Part shown: piece by piece, positions 30,691 to 42,340 of the stretch
How the letters are laid out: each line of letters begins with the position of its first letter
How positions within the stretch are numbered: position 1 is the stretch's first letter
Origin: Imbricaverruca yamaguchii
Taxonomy: Eukaryota; Arthropoda; Thecostraca; Neoverrucidae
Assembly (NCBI GenBank): GCA_034440575.1
Contig: JAOTOL010001324.1
Span: 62,001-126,000, forward strand
Length of the DNA: 64,000 nucleotides
Reading direction: 5' to 3'
Program-made: the position numbers and the translations under genes
Notes under the pieces: generated by a model
Databases searched by the model: none
What the model saw: only the letters and a program-made list of their open reading frames with translations
Told to the model about the DNA's origin: nothing

Positions 30691-33535
30691 GTCGACCAAA
30701 CATGGCGAAGGATAAAATAAATCGTCATGTGCAGGCAAAGGAGGTAGGTAATATCCGACCATCGGTACCGTCCCGCAGACCGTATGTTGTGGGAGGCTGG
30801 TCGGCCACATTTTGAAACGGATGTGTAGGCATGATGTGTGGTTGGCAGTGCCTAATCACCACTGTAGCAGCCTGTGTCATCACTGCTGACTTTTGGCCAG
30901 GTGACCCACTACCCGTTTAGAAATGCGAGTACTGTCAGTATTAATTCTAGGTACGTTACAGCGCTCTGCAGTTGGGATGGCCACCAGCGGGGAAGGGCAA
31001 TATGGAGACTGTACGCTTTTGATAATATGCGCTTTTGATTGGCCGAGCTGCTGCTTTACTATAGTTACGTCTGGTGCGTTGGACTTCACCAATTTTGTGT
31101 TTTGCTTTGCAGGCATGACTGGCTCCGGAGTTAAATCACACATCCCATAGCCTCTGAGCAGGCACTAGCCGCCATTGCCAGTGTAAGGCACGTTATTATT
31201 TTGAATTTTTGTGCTGTGCGATGGCTGTTTTATTGTTTCGAGGGCTTGTGCACGTCTTTCTTTGGTTGAAATGCCACAATTGGTGTTGATTGTGACAACT
31301 TACTGACCCATCTCTCTCAGTAAGACATGTTATTCCTGGTTTTTGTCAGCACGCGCACCAGAGAGGGGGTGGGGCAGAATCCGGCCACTTATGTTTTTCG
31401 ACGATATCTCATGAGCGGGCACGAATATTGTAATGACATTTTGCAAGCTGATTATCACATTCCGTGCACATTTTTTTAAATCCGTTCGTAAATGTAGGAA
31501 CTGCGAGAGTGCAAAGTCAACCGAGTGGCTACCGGCCGCCCGCCTGAGGTTCAAGGTCACAAATGTTTCGTCGACGCGGCGGCCGATTTCAACCTAATTT
31601 GACCATGAAGACATTAACTAATATCATCAAATTTATGTCTTAGGGAGCCGCAATCTCCCTTCCAAATTTTTCGTTCCTGCCCTGGTTAGTTTCCCAGTTC
31701 TTATGGGCGGAATCCACCCCACCCCTTCCGGTTTGTATTGCGACTCTGGCCCTGTGGTGCTCGTGTTAACATGCTTAGATATTTGATGCTTTATTGTGCT
31801 CTAATATTCTAGTAGTCGTTTCTCTTCGCCTTCTAATCCATTATATTTGCATGCTACTTTTCAGTCGATGCGCCCTTTAAACCCAAATAACAAACATGCC
31901 AATTTTCATCTATCTCACCAATCCTCCGAATTAACTGTTATGAACCTTCCTTCTTGGCTGCGTGGCGCACAAACGGCTTGCGTCCAAATCCAATCACAAA
32001 GTGCTGAAAATGGAAGAAATCATCTCGGAATTCCAGGATAAAGGTGAAAAAGTGCAACATACATTGTGAACGAGGAGCGCCGTTGGCGTGAAACAGTGGC
32101 CGTTGTCGAGAACAAAATATAGAAGGCAAATTTCATTGTTGCGCCCCAATGGCCGTAAATCAATCCCTGCGGTTCGTTCTGGCCGAAATTCGTTCATGAA
32201 TACCCAGTCAGTGATCTAATGGACAGTTGTTTCTTAATGGTGTTATTTCCGGTGAGTTACACAGCAATTCCATCTACTATGGTTGTTGATGCTTTCATGT
32301 GCCGCGCGACTAAACCGTCTGTGATAGTGGGCTTGCGATGTTTGGAAATGACAGCTGTTTCTGTATGTCCTGCAGGCTACACGGGGCTTCAGTAATGGTG
32401 CGTTGTACGGCACTAGTTGCGATCGTCCACCTGCGGTCACCGTGTTTCGACTCGCCCGCCTCGTGCCCTCTGGACACTTATGCTGCAGGAGCGTGGGTTT
32501 CCTCCGGGTAATTGCTGCCTAATCCACATGGCTTTGTGGCGATTTGGACCTGATGGTCGCGTCATCTATAGATGACTACGCTTCAGATGGCAGCACTGTC
32601 GGGTGGCGCAACTCCAGAAGTCGCGAGGTGGTGGCGAAATCTGTCGAATTGTGAAGCGCCGTCCTGGTATGGGCCCGGTGAAGCGCTTGGCGACCGTGCG
32701 GCATATGCTAGCTAGCTAGAAAATGGTCGTCTTCTTCTGTGTAGTGTGATCACCGTCAATAACATCAGGTGCGGGCGCTCTTGTGACGGCTACTGCGGTG
32801 CTAGCCGGCAATGCCGAATGTGCCAGCCGCGCAACAGACGCCAAATGCACGGGTTTTCCAATCGTTCCTGTGACCGTGGTATTTGCGTATGGCTGTTAAA
32901 ATGGACTGTAAAAACATGCAGCAATTTTCACTCAACTTCAGCATTCAATATAAATATTGAATGAGAGAATGAGTGCAGTTAAATGACATTGATTTTACCA
33001 CTGCATTGATTCGTTCTCCATTTAGGCCAGAAGGTCTGCTTTATATTGTATCAGAAGCGGATGTTGGGCGTACCTTATGTAGCATTTGGGGAACACAATT
33101 AATCTTGTGATCGCTGTCCGTGTGATCTCTATCGGCCTGCCATTGACGTCCAATTGGCCTCGTAGTAATGACTCAGTCGTGGTGTACATGTTCTCTCATA
33201 GCAACTACGAAGCCGAGTTGTGCATGTTCTCCCGCACAGCATGATGCCGAACAGCTTGTGATAGTCAACTGGATGTGGCTGCGGGAGCCCCTCTGTCGAC
33301 GCTGCCGGACGTCTCCGGACTCGGGGCATCCACGCGACCCGTCTTCTGCCGGCCGCCGTTTATTTATGATATGCTGTCTAGTGCGATGTTCTGTGGTTGG
33401 CATGCGCCTCACTAGAGAGCGCCAGAGTGTGTGCTGTAGCTGGGTCGGAACCGGGCCGTGATCGGGCAGTCAGTTCGAGCAGTTTCTTCTGTGGGGAACG
33501 CGGTCCCCAGCCGGCGCTGCCCGTCCTTCCTCGCT
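30691..33535. other. Unassigned sequence; SINE tail at 31861-31893
   Basis: No gene recognised in 2.8 kb on either strand. A SINE 3' remnant, CAGTCGATGCGCCC followed by AAACCCAAATAACAAAC, lies at about 31862-31894. Bases 32440-32700 and 33130-33500 are CpG-rich with no recognisable product. Confidence 0.35.
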
Positions 33536-34905
33536 CTGGCTCGCCCGCATCAGCCTCCTCTCCGTCTGCCCGTCTTTCCTCGCTTCAGCTTGCCCGCATC
33601 AGTCGCCCTTCTCCGTCTTCCCGTCTGTCCTCTCTTCGGCTCGCCCACATCAGTCGCCCCTCTCCGTCTGCCCGTCTGTCCTCTTCGGCTCGCCCACATC
33701 AGTCGCCCTTCTCCGTCTTCCCGTCTGTCCTCTCTTTGGCTCGCCAACATCAGTCGCCCTTCTCCGTCTTCCCGTCTGTCCTCTCTTGGGCTCGCCCACA
33801 TCAGTCTCCCCTCTCCGTCTGCCCGTCTGTCCTCTCTTCGGCTCGCCCACATCAGTCTCCCCTCTCCGTCTGCCCGTCTGTCCTCGCTTCGGCTCGCCAG
33901 CATCAGTCTCCCCTCTCCGTCTCCTCTCCCCGTCTCTCCTCGCTTCGGCTCGCCAGCATCAGTCTCCCCTCTCCGTCTCCTCTCCGTCTGTCCTCGCTTC
34001 GGCTCGCCAGCATCAGTCTCCCCGCTCCGTCTCCTCTCCGTCTGTCCTCTCTTCGGCTCGCCCACATCAGTCTCCCCTCTCCGTCTGCCCGTCTGTCCTC
34101 GTTTCGGCTCACCAGCATCAGTCTCCCCTCTCCGTCTCCTCTCCGTCTGTCCTCGCTTCGGCTCGCCAGCATCAGTCTCCCCTCTCCGTCTCCTCTCCGT
34201 CTGTCCTCGCTTCGGCTCGCCAGCATCAGTCTCCCCTCTCCGTCTCCTCTACGTCTGTCCTCGCTTCGGCTCGCCAGCATCAGTCTCCCCTCTCCGTCTC
34301 CTCTCCGTCTGTCCTCGCTTCGGCTCGCCAGCATCAGTCTCCCCTCTCCGTCTCCTCTCCGTCTGTCCTCGTTTCGGCTCACCAGCATCAGTCTCCCCTC
34401 TCCGTCTCCTCTCCGTCTGTCCTCGCTTCGGCTCGCCAGCATCAGTCTCCCCTCTCCGTCTCCTCTCCGTCTGTCCTCTCTTCGGCTCGCCCACATCAGT
34501 CTCCCCTCTCCGTCTGCCCGTCTGTCCTCGTTTCGGCCCACCAGCATCAGTCTCCCCTCTCCGTCTCCTCTCCGTCTGTCCTCGCTTCGGCTCGCCAGCA
34601 TCAGTCTCCCCTCTCCGTCTCCTCTCCGTCTGTCCTCGCTTCGGCTCGCCAGCATCAGTCTCCCCTCTCCGTCTTCTCTACGTCTGTCCTCGCTTCGGCT
34701 CGCCAGCATCAGTCTCCCCTCTCCGTCTCCTCTCCGGCTGTCCTCGCTTCGGCTCGCCAGCATCAGTCTCCCCTCTCCGTCTCCTCTCCGTCTGTCCTCG
34801 TTTCGGCTCACCAGCATCAGTCTCCCCTCTCCGTCTCCTCTCCGTCTGTCCTCGCTTCGGCTCGCCAGCATCAGTCTCCCCTCTCCGTCTCCTCTCCGTC
34901 TGTCC
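33536..34905. repeat. CT-rich 51/54-bp minisatellite, about 26 units
   Basis: The main unit (54 bp) is CTCGCTTCGGCTCGCCAGCA, then TCAGTCTCCCCTCTCCGTCT and CCTCTCCGTCTGTC. A 51-bp form has GCCCGTCTGTC and CGCCCACATCAG. The plus strand is nearly continuous pyrimidine broken by CAG and TCAG, so every unit looks like a polypyrimidine tract plus 3' splice site. Unit lengths are multiples of three, which gives several overlapping frames of 360-507 codons on both strands. No signal peptide or flanking exon supports coding. Confidence 0.95.
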
Positions 34906-35175
34906 GTCACGTGTCTGTGACTTATACTGGCCGCCTCGCTACTTTCTTCGTATCTAGCTAGCCCGGCCTGTCTGATCAGAACCCACATAGCTCAGTCTTG
35001 CGCGTCTGCGTGGATTGCTTCTGTGCCCATAAATGGCTCGCTCTTGTATTATCTCTACACAGATGGGTCCTGTGCGTTGGAGTAGGTATTGCTTCTGTAC
35101 GTCTAAATGGCTCGCTCACGCACTTCTACACGGATCTGTTCTGCGCGTCGGCGTAGGTCGCCTGCGTCAGCTTGT
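34906..35175. repeat. Short ~72-bp repeat, two to three diverged units
   Basis: ATTGCTTCTGTGCCCATAAA and TGGCTCGCTCTTG are followed by ATTGCTTCTGTACGTCTAAA and TGGCTCGCTCACG, then GATCTGTTCTGCGCGTCGG. This is a small decayed tandem repeat next to the CT-rich array. Confidence 0.55.
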
Positions 35176-36634
35176 GTTTGACCTCCCGGAAGCTGTTTTA
35201 TATGTATGATACCTGTCCAGTTGCATGCAGACTACCGACGATTCGTGTCGGATGTTGTAGGCGGGGAGAATAGATGCTACTTACGAACTGAGGTGTTACA
35301 GGTGGGAACCCGAAGAGTTGTTTATCCAGCCTTTAGCACCCTCGCCATGGTATAGCTAGCTGCTGCCGATATCGCTATCGTCTGTCCACTGCCATTTCTA
35401 AAGACACTAGATGATGTTGGCCACTCATCTAAGCTTAACTCGTACCACACCACGCTATCAACCAGGCATGTGCACGTCTGTGCCAATACCTATTCGTGAG
35501 CCAGTCAGAATGCCGGTTTTTCACCCATGAACATCCGATATACAAGGAGACTTGCTTTTTCTTCTTGAAGCGCATTTCGCCATTACGCATCTCCAATACA
35601 TGATTTTGTATTTCATACCAAGTTCTACACGCGATTTCCGTTCAGAGCGAAATGCCCAACACGTCTGAAAAAAATAATCGCGTGACGTCCCCGATACTTC
35701 TTTGCCTTGCCTCATTGTTTCTAGTTAGGTTACATTAAATTATCTGGTGCATTATTTGAATTATCAACCAGTAGTTATCATGCCGACCACAAGCCATTGT
35801 ATTTATGTCAACGTATGTTGTGGACGTCGTCCCTGCTCTTCTACGTTGTACGTTATTCTCTGTACCTCTGACGTGTCACTGACCGGACCACCATCTGCAG
35901 AAGGTGCCAACTGTTGTAAGCTGGCTCCGCGAATACGCCAGTGCCAGTGGAGTGGTGCCGTGATGGCACCGCGACATTGTTGGTGGCATGCGACACGACA
36001 GTGCTAGTGTCATACAACACGACAGTGCTGGGTGTCGTTTGACACTATATCTGTATCGGTATCGGTAATCTGTCAGCGGGTCGATCACACGTCAATCGTG
36101 CACGGATGTGGTCCAGCTGCAGGAGAACCAATATATTCACGTCTGGGTGGCGGGTGTGTGCGCAACAAATGAGACTTCAGTAAATCATGTCCATTTCATT
36201 ATGTGTGCTTCGTGGCGTTTCGTGAGGCTGATGGCGTGAGGGTAATTGGCGGAGGTCTTTGGGAGTCTGGGGAGTGCCGGAGTATGGATATTTTGTTCTT
36301 GTTTGTACCTAAGTTTTGGTCTCTAGCACTTTCCGGGCCTATATGAAGTATCTGACGAGTCGCGATGCAAGAGTGCACGGGTAAAGTGCAAAGCCTCCCC
36401 CCACTCCAGTTTCTTTCCGCACATTGGTGATTCAGACCCGCTCGGTGTGCGTTGGTCACCAATACATGTGGTGCACACTCCGACAGCGCAGCCCTTGTCC
36501 CCTGTTTTATCTGAGACCGGGCAATGGCCAGTAGCACAAACTAAGTGCAAGCAAAATGCAAAATGTATAGATTACAAAGCCATCGGAATCCTTGGACTTC
36601 CTGGCTGCATTTATAGACGACTAGACCTACATGC
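35176..36634. other. Unassigned sequence
   Basis: No gene recognised. A run of GACACGACAGTGCTAGTGTC and ATACAACACGACAGTGCT near 35990-36030 is a local duplication of about 26 bases. TATCGGTATCGG occurs near 36055. Confidence 0.35.
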
Positions 36635-37671
36635 TTAACACGCGCACGTCCGGGGGCAGATATCTGCCCCCTGCGGTTTTTCCTAATTTGACGCCATACT
36701 AATCGGGTTAGCAAGGCCAAGCCTCGTATAGCTGCTCATTGGTCTTTTCCGCATATCCTCATTCATTTTAACCCTAGGTCATCTCAGGTCAGGTCACCAG
36801 GTCAGGCGAAGCGACCCAACGTCCCTCGGAGTGGCATAACTTCCACAATAATTGGGCGATTGATATCAAACTTATAGCACGTCATGATCTTATCAGGGAC
36901 CATCACATATATATTTTCTTTTTTTCGTAGCATTGACCTGAATGTCAGGTCACGGCCATGGCTTCCCCCATTATAGGGATATGGTAAAATATACAAATGT
37001 TTCCTGGTTACATATTTGCTTTCGGAATGACATCAAAGCGGTTGTGGCGTGTAGTTGGAAGCTATGCTCAATGTTACCACTGGCATTTTTGCGCTCAGTG
37101 ACCTCACCAAGGTCATCTGAGGTCACCTGAGATCACCAGCACATTTCTGCGCATTATATCGCACTGTATTGAGCGATGAGGCTGAAATTGCCGGCATTAT
37201 GCTTGTATCGCCAAGACGTGTCGATTGGTACATTACATGCCCTCCCTCGGCTACTTCATGATCTTGACCTGAGGTCATAGTTCCGGCTGACCTGATCTAT
37301 AATGACACCGCCTACTGTCGGTAGCACAATTAAAAGACTGTCGAATAGCGTTAGCCGTTTGTTTCTATCTGTTACAGGTCCTGAGATATGTGTCAATATC
37401 TGAGTCCCATCCGGTCTGGTCGAAGTTGACTTATGATGACCCAGTGACCTGCAGGACCTGCAGGATGACCCAGTGACCTGTGAATATTGACCTGAGCGAA
37501 ACAAAATTACAGAAACACTTTCGATAGAGCCTGTCACCAGCTATCCAACGCCGTTTTCAGTTTGTCGCTAGCTAGCATAGTTCTAAAAATATCTGGTTTT
37601 TAATAAGGGGGCAGACATCTGCCCTCCGGACATGCGAAGCTGGCGCGGACCGCCGGACGTGCGAGTGTTAA
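36635..37671. mobile_element. piggyBac-like non-autonomous element with TTAA target sites
   Basis: TTAA (36635-36638) is followed by CACGCGCACGTCCGG, and the right end has CCGGACGTGCGAGTG followed by TTAA (37668-37671). The 15-bp terminal inverted repeats differ at one base. The element is 1029 bp (36639-37667). Subterminal palindromes support the boundaries: GGGGGCAGATATCTGCCCCC at 36652-36671, and its near-copy GGGGGCAGACATCTGCCCTC starting at 37607. No transposase frame is present. TTAA duplication is the hallmark of piggyBac-superfamily insertion. The exact family is unknown. Confidence 0.75.
36776..37493. promoter_or_regulatory. Cluster of 15 nuclear-receptor half-sites inside the element
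   Basis: Exact AGGTCA or TGACCT hexamers start at 36776, 36786, 36791, 36799, 36934, 36947, 37099, 37110, 37120, 37265, 37272, 37288, 37445, 37474 and 37488. Arrangements include direct repeats spaced by 4 (36776/36786 and 37110/37120) and 2, and everted repeats such as TGACCTGAGGTCA (37265-37277). Chance expectation in 720 bases is below one. AGGTCA is the core half-site for many nuclear receptors. Binding is inferred only. Confidence 0.5.
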
Positions 37672-38869
37672 TGGAAATTAGCTGCCTAAGCTTTATCATA
37701 CAGCAGTATTTGACTACGCATCGTTTCGGTAAACTAATACGCATTTCAAGTCACCTGGCGCCGTTTTTGCATACATTTTGTGAACTGCACTTTACATCAA
37801 TGACGTACTTGGAAATGGAAAGTTCTAACACTGCCGAAACTTTTATTCCTTTCATTTTTTAAAGAAAAAAAACTACATGTAATTGATTCGCCATTGAAAC
37901 GACTCCTGGTCCCATGTTTAAGTCACTCGCCAGCAATCGGCAATCTCCGCCCACGAATGAACGAATGGTACTCGAACACCATTGACCGGACTCGGGTCAC
38001 TGGCATTGCCGACGGGCATTGAGCTGGTCGTAAAGCCTGAGAGTGGCTTGCCTCTGACGTTGCTGCTAGCTTCTGTCATGAAAACGATCCAGTCTCGCTC
38101 AATTTAGTTATGGGCGCAAATTGACCTAAGATGTCGACGCGCCCCTGAACTCCAATCCACCACACCAGTCTCGCCTTTGAACATTGCGTTTTAGTAACAA
38201 GTACCTTCCTTCAATATTAGAGCAGCATTCATGAACCCTAATAATATATGTTCCGGTTGTGTGAAATGGCTATTGCCAACACATCGCTCGTGCAAGTTGC
38301 TTATATTTGAAGTTATTCCCTCCTCTCCGAAAGAAAAACAGCGACAAAAAGCTTGCAGTTGAACGACACGGTGGTTAATTTTCGGCCGGTGTGTTGTTAC
38401 GGATGACTTCTTTGGGATATGGAGGGCTAGGAAGAAGTAACGTGAGTACTTGGTTGAAACACTGAGTTTATTTTTATTGTTGCATCCACTGTAAGGGGTC
38501 CAAATCACTGTTACGGACCAAGAATTGTTTGGGATTCCAGGAACTGATCGATGGCAAATGATACAGCTGCAAACATTATGATAGTTTCAGCCAGTGGCGC
38601 ACATAGTATTTGCGACAAGGGGAGGAGATGGCATGCTGATTTGGTGGTGGGTACCTATGCCCACTTTGCCCATTTGAAAAGTGTCACGGATTTCGTCCAT
38701 TTTTTTTCGAAGACTAACTTCGTCAAAGCAATTCGTGACAGCTCAATCTTCCCGTGGAGGGGGCTCAGCATTCCACCATTGTTCATAAGTCACTAAATGT
38801 CAACCCTTCCTACCTGTTCAATTTTTTTCCCCGCCTTACTATTCTTTTCCTACCCCCGGATGTTTTAGC
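37672..38869. other. Unassigned sequence
   Basis: No gene recognised. A possible SINE tail remnant, GTCGACGCGCCCCTGAACTC, lies near 38133. Confidence 0.35.
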
Positions 38870-39200
38870 CCCTGGGCGACATGTCCGGGCCCAACGGGAA
38901 TTATGATTCAACGCGGGTGTTTAGCCCCAATGCAATTTTGGGTCTCACTCGGTACGACATTTCTAAGTCCCGCCGTATTTATTCGGGCCCTCGACGTAAA
39001 TTTTTTGGCACACCAACTAAATTTTTTTGCGGGGGCTTCGGCGCTAATTATTTTAGCCACGGCGCAAATCTCGGAGCCCGTGGTACTTCGTTGAGGCTCC
39101 AAAGCAAATTGTTGGAGTGCGACGGAGATTTGGGGGCCGATGCGCATTTTTTAGCCCCTGAACGATTCTTGGGGACCATCATCCCTCGGGGGGGAAATCT
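38870..39200 (-). repeat. Diverged GGGGCCCC-type periodic repeat, inverted block
   Basis: Strings such as TTTAGCCCCTG, GGGCCC, AATTTTGGG and GCGCATTTTTTAGCCCC recur every ~20-28 bases. Read on the minus strand they match the AAAATCGC..GGGGCCCC pattern of the large block at 49060-51440. There is no exact unit. Two blocks in opposite orientation suggest an old dispersed family. Confidence 0.5.
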
Positions 39201-40397
39201 GTTCCCTTTATGAGCACCTTCTTTTCCCTTACCCCTTTAGAGGAGGGACCGGTCACCTTGGATGCGCCTCTGATTGTGATAGCATGCATTCATATCCTAT
39301 TTGACTAGTAGGTCCTCCAAAAAAAACACTGCCACATTACTGTTTCTGGAATATGCATATTCAAATGTTTTTCTTTGCAAGTCGTCCACTTTCTTCGTGC
39401 TGGTTCAACTGAAGTTGTCGAGGCAGGAGAAGCCACACGTAAATGCGTACGATTGTATAACCTAATCTAGCCTATAACCTAACCTCGCGGACTTCATATC
39501 CGCGAGATAATAATGTTCCAATCGGGAGTGGGCCCAGGAATTGTCATGGGGACAATTGTCTGGAAAAATGCAGTTTCTTTAGAGTGGCGCATTTTCCTTT
39601 CTAAGGGGCGCCTCTGGCAGAAAAAAAAATCGAGAGGTCCACTCGAACCATTTTCGAAGGAACTCCTTTCCCCGGCAAGAGGGGAGCAACGGCAGCTTCC
39701 ATTGGGTGGGGTTGGAGTTGTGCATGCCCCAGTGCCACTCCTGTATCCGTTCCTTGTTGTACTGCATCAATATATTTCCCCGTAAAACAGAAGAAAAACA
39801 TGGAAAGGTTCAGGTAGGTCCATATTTACGAAGTAAAACCATCCCCTTAATATTTTCTGTTTTCCTGTTACAAGAAAGTAGCGTTTGATGTAATTACAGG
39901 ATTGCTCTATGGTGATTGTAAAATCTAGTCCAGCAAATACGACAAAATATTAGGTGCACATAGGCACTTGATTCACCTCAGCAGTGAAACTTGATATTTG
40001 TGGTGGAAACCCACCCGCCCTAAGTTTACGATTTAACAACGGCTATTCTGGAAACCGGACCTTAAAATGAAGTGGCCGAAATCCGGAAACTTTTTGTGTG
40101 TGTGTGTGATTTAGAGGATGGGGTTGGGGAGGGAATCACTCCATCCTGCCCAGATTTCCCGAGCCCCTGGTTTGTCCCCCTCCAATTTAAAAACCGTGGC
40201 TACGTCCATGTTGCTCATAATATACTGTCAGACTGAGATAAAATTATACTTCAGCCGCAGCGCTTTGCCTTCATGCTACTCAAGTCACGGACTCCGACCA
40301 GAGTGGAGTGAATTGAAGTATTTTTGTCTTCAAATTTTATATGCTAGGAACAACTGTTGGAGAAGTAGTCCCATGCCATTGAAACACTACGTACAGA
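39201..40397. other. Unassigned sequence
   Basis: No gene recognised. A short TG run (40095-40110) and CCTAA-like strings (39458-39485) are present. Confidence 0.35.
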
Positions 40398-40412
40398 ATG
40401 TCAGTCCAGTCT

Positions 40413-40489
40413 GAGAACATCTACTACGGACGCCTGGACGATGAACAGACCTCTGCCTTGCGCTCCCGTCGTCGGAGACTGCGGCGACT
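40413..40489 (+). CDS. Candidate exon of unknown gene, abutting a minisatellite
   Basis: The frame reads SENIYYGRLDDEQTSALRSR followed by RRRLRRL. Codon choice is G/C-rich at third positions, unlike the surroundings, and an acceptor-like AATGTCAGTCCAG precedes it (ending 40412). The end, GCGGCGACTC, is repeated in every unit of the following array, as in the Csp donor arrays, but CTC|GTGACG is a poor donor. I do not recognise the protein. It could equally be non-coding. Confidence 0.3.
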
Positions 40490-40828
40490 CGTGACGTCAG
40501 GCTTGCGGCCGGAACATGCCACCAGGCGGCACACGGACGTCGGGCTGGCGGCCAGTACATACCACCGGGCGGCGACTCGTGACGTCAGGCTTGCGGCCGG
40601 AACATGCTACCAGGCGGCACACGGACGTCGGGCTGGTGGCCAGTACATACCACCAGGCGGCGACTCGTGACGTCAGGCTTGCGGCCGGAACATGCCATCA
40701 AGCGGCACACGGACGTCGGGCTGGTGGCCAGTACGTACCACCAGGCGGCGAGTCGTGACGTCAGGTTGGCGGCCAGTACGTACCACCAGGCGGCGACTCG
40801 TGACGTCAGGTTGGCGGCCGGTACGCGT
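40481..40828 (+). repeat. 44/88-bp tandem array (left part)
   Basis: An 88-bp dimer contains GCGGCGACTCGTGACGTCAG, GCGGCCGGAACATGCCACCA, GGCGGCACACGGACGTCGG and GGCCAGTACATACCACC. The period is fixed by GCGGCGACTC at 40481, 40569 and 40657. It is homologous to and in the same orientation as the 43-bp array at 41533-42340. Confidence 0.9.
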
Positions 40829-41532
40829 TGTTTTTTCCCCCAATACGCGGAAGCTACAGGGCACATTTGATTGGTTGATGGGCCTGAGGCGTGACGTCAT
40901 CATCTCTGGTACCCAGAGTGCATCGTCTGTTAGCTCCATTCGTCGCGTCGGCGAAAATTTGAATGGTTTTGAAGTGGCATGGTTAGGTTCGGTTTGGCTA
41001 TGATACATAAGTGAAATATTTTGTAGCGATTAGTGTTTTTTCTTCAAAGGATAAAATATCCCAGGCTTGCTAGCCGACGGCTTACAAGTGTTCGTCAAGC
41101 AGATATGAACAAAAAAGTACACCTTTCTCGGATAAAATGGAATATTTCAATCCAAGATTGCATCTAAGTCCGATTTTAGCAACACGGAATGTTGTATCCT
41201 TTTGAAAAACATAGGTACTTACATCATCTGTGTCTACCTCACGCGGTGTACCCACGTGCAAGAGTAAAAGATCGCCGGTTCAGGTTAGGGTTGCTGGAAC
41301 AATTACACTGGCTTCTTCCAAGTCTCTTTCTATCACAATTCAGTCCCTTAAAGCTTCAAGGGAACTCAGACCATACGCATCCCTTGCTAAACGAGACGAA
41401 TTCAAATTTCCGCCAACGCGACGAATGGAGCTAACAGATGATGCACTCTGGGTACTAAAGATAATGTCGTCACGCCGCAGGCCCATCAACCAATCAAATG
41501 CACTTAGCTTCCGCGTATTTGGAAAAAAAATA
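40829..41532. mobile_element. ~0.7-kb element with ~140-bp terminal inverted repeats inside the array
   Basis: Left arm 40831-40972 and right arm 41400-41530 are reverse complements with about 90% identity by eye. The left arm has AATACGCGGAAGCT, GATTGGTTGATGGGCCTG and TAGCTCCATTCGTCGCG, and the right arm has CGCGACGAATGGAGCTA, CAGGCCCATCAACCAATC and AGCTTCCGCGTATT. The interior (40973-41399) has no transposase. Matching tandem units lie on both sides in direct orientation, which fits insertion of a foldback-type or MITE-like element into a pre-existing array. Confidence 0.75.
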
Positions 41533-42340
41533 CCACACGGCCGGTACATACCACCAGGCGGCACACGGACATCAGGTTGGCGGCCGGTACATACCACCGG
41601 GCGGTACACGGACATCAGGCTGACGGCCGGTACATACCACCGGGCGGTACACGGACATCAGGCTGATGGCCGGTACATACCACCGTGCGGTACACGGATA
41701 TCAGGCTGACGGCCGGTACATACCACCGTGCGGTACACGGACATCAGGCTGATGGCCGGTACATACCACCGTGCGGTACACGGATATCAGGCTGACGGCC
41801 GGTACATACCACCGTGCGGTACACGGACATCAGGCTGACGGCCGGTACATACCACCGGGCGGTACACGGACATCAGGCTGACGGCCGGTACATACCACCG
41901 TGCGGTACACGGACATCAGGCTGATGGCCGGTACATACCACCGTGCGGTACACGGATATCAGGCTGACGGCCGGTACATACCACCGTGCGGTACACGGAC
42001 ATCAGGCTGACGGCCGGTACATACCACCGTGCGGTACACGGACATCAGGCTGATGGCCGGTACATTCCACCGTGCGGTACACGGACATCAGGCTGACGGC
42101 CGGTACATACCACCGTGCGGTACACGGACATCAGGCTGATGGCCGGTACATTCCACCGTGCGGTACACGGACATCAGGCTGACGGCCGGTACATACCACC
42201 GTGCGGTACACGGACATCAGGCTGATGGCCGGTACATTCCACCGTGCGGTACACGGACATCAGGCTGACGGCCGGTACATACCACCGTGTGGTACACGGA
42301 CATCAGGTTGGCAGCCGGTACATTCCACCAGGCGGCACGC
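41533..42340 (+). repeat. 43-bp tandem array (right part), about 18 units
   Basis: The unit is ACGGACATCAGGCTGACGGC followed by CGGTACATACCACCGTGCGG and TAC. Successive ACGGACATC at 41608 and 41651 fix the 43-bp period. Alternation of GACGG and GATGG gives an 86-bp sub-period. Each unit holds the imperfect palindrome CCGTGCGGTACACGG. The outermost units carry CCAGGCGGCAC, the variant found in the left array. Confidence 0.95.

Noticed and set aside
33397..34988. Overlapping frames of 507, 499, 391 and 361 codons rich in Ser/Pro/Leu or Arg/Glu
   Set aside because: Products of the CT-rich 51/54-bp array read in different frames and strands. No signal peptide, splice sites or homology.
41101..41176. 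Last Csp exon (AG followed by ATATGAACAAAAAAGTAC, phase compatible)
   Set aside because: It lies inside the inverted-repeat element interior, the peptide does not match the remembered ending beyond two residues, and there is no polypyrimidine tract.
15533..42340. CRISPR arrays
   Set aside because: Repeats are directly abutting with no unique spacers, in a eukaryotic context.
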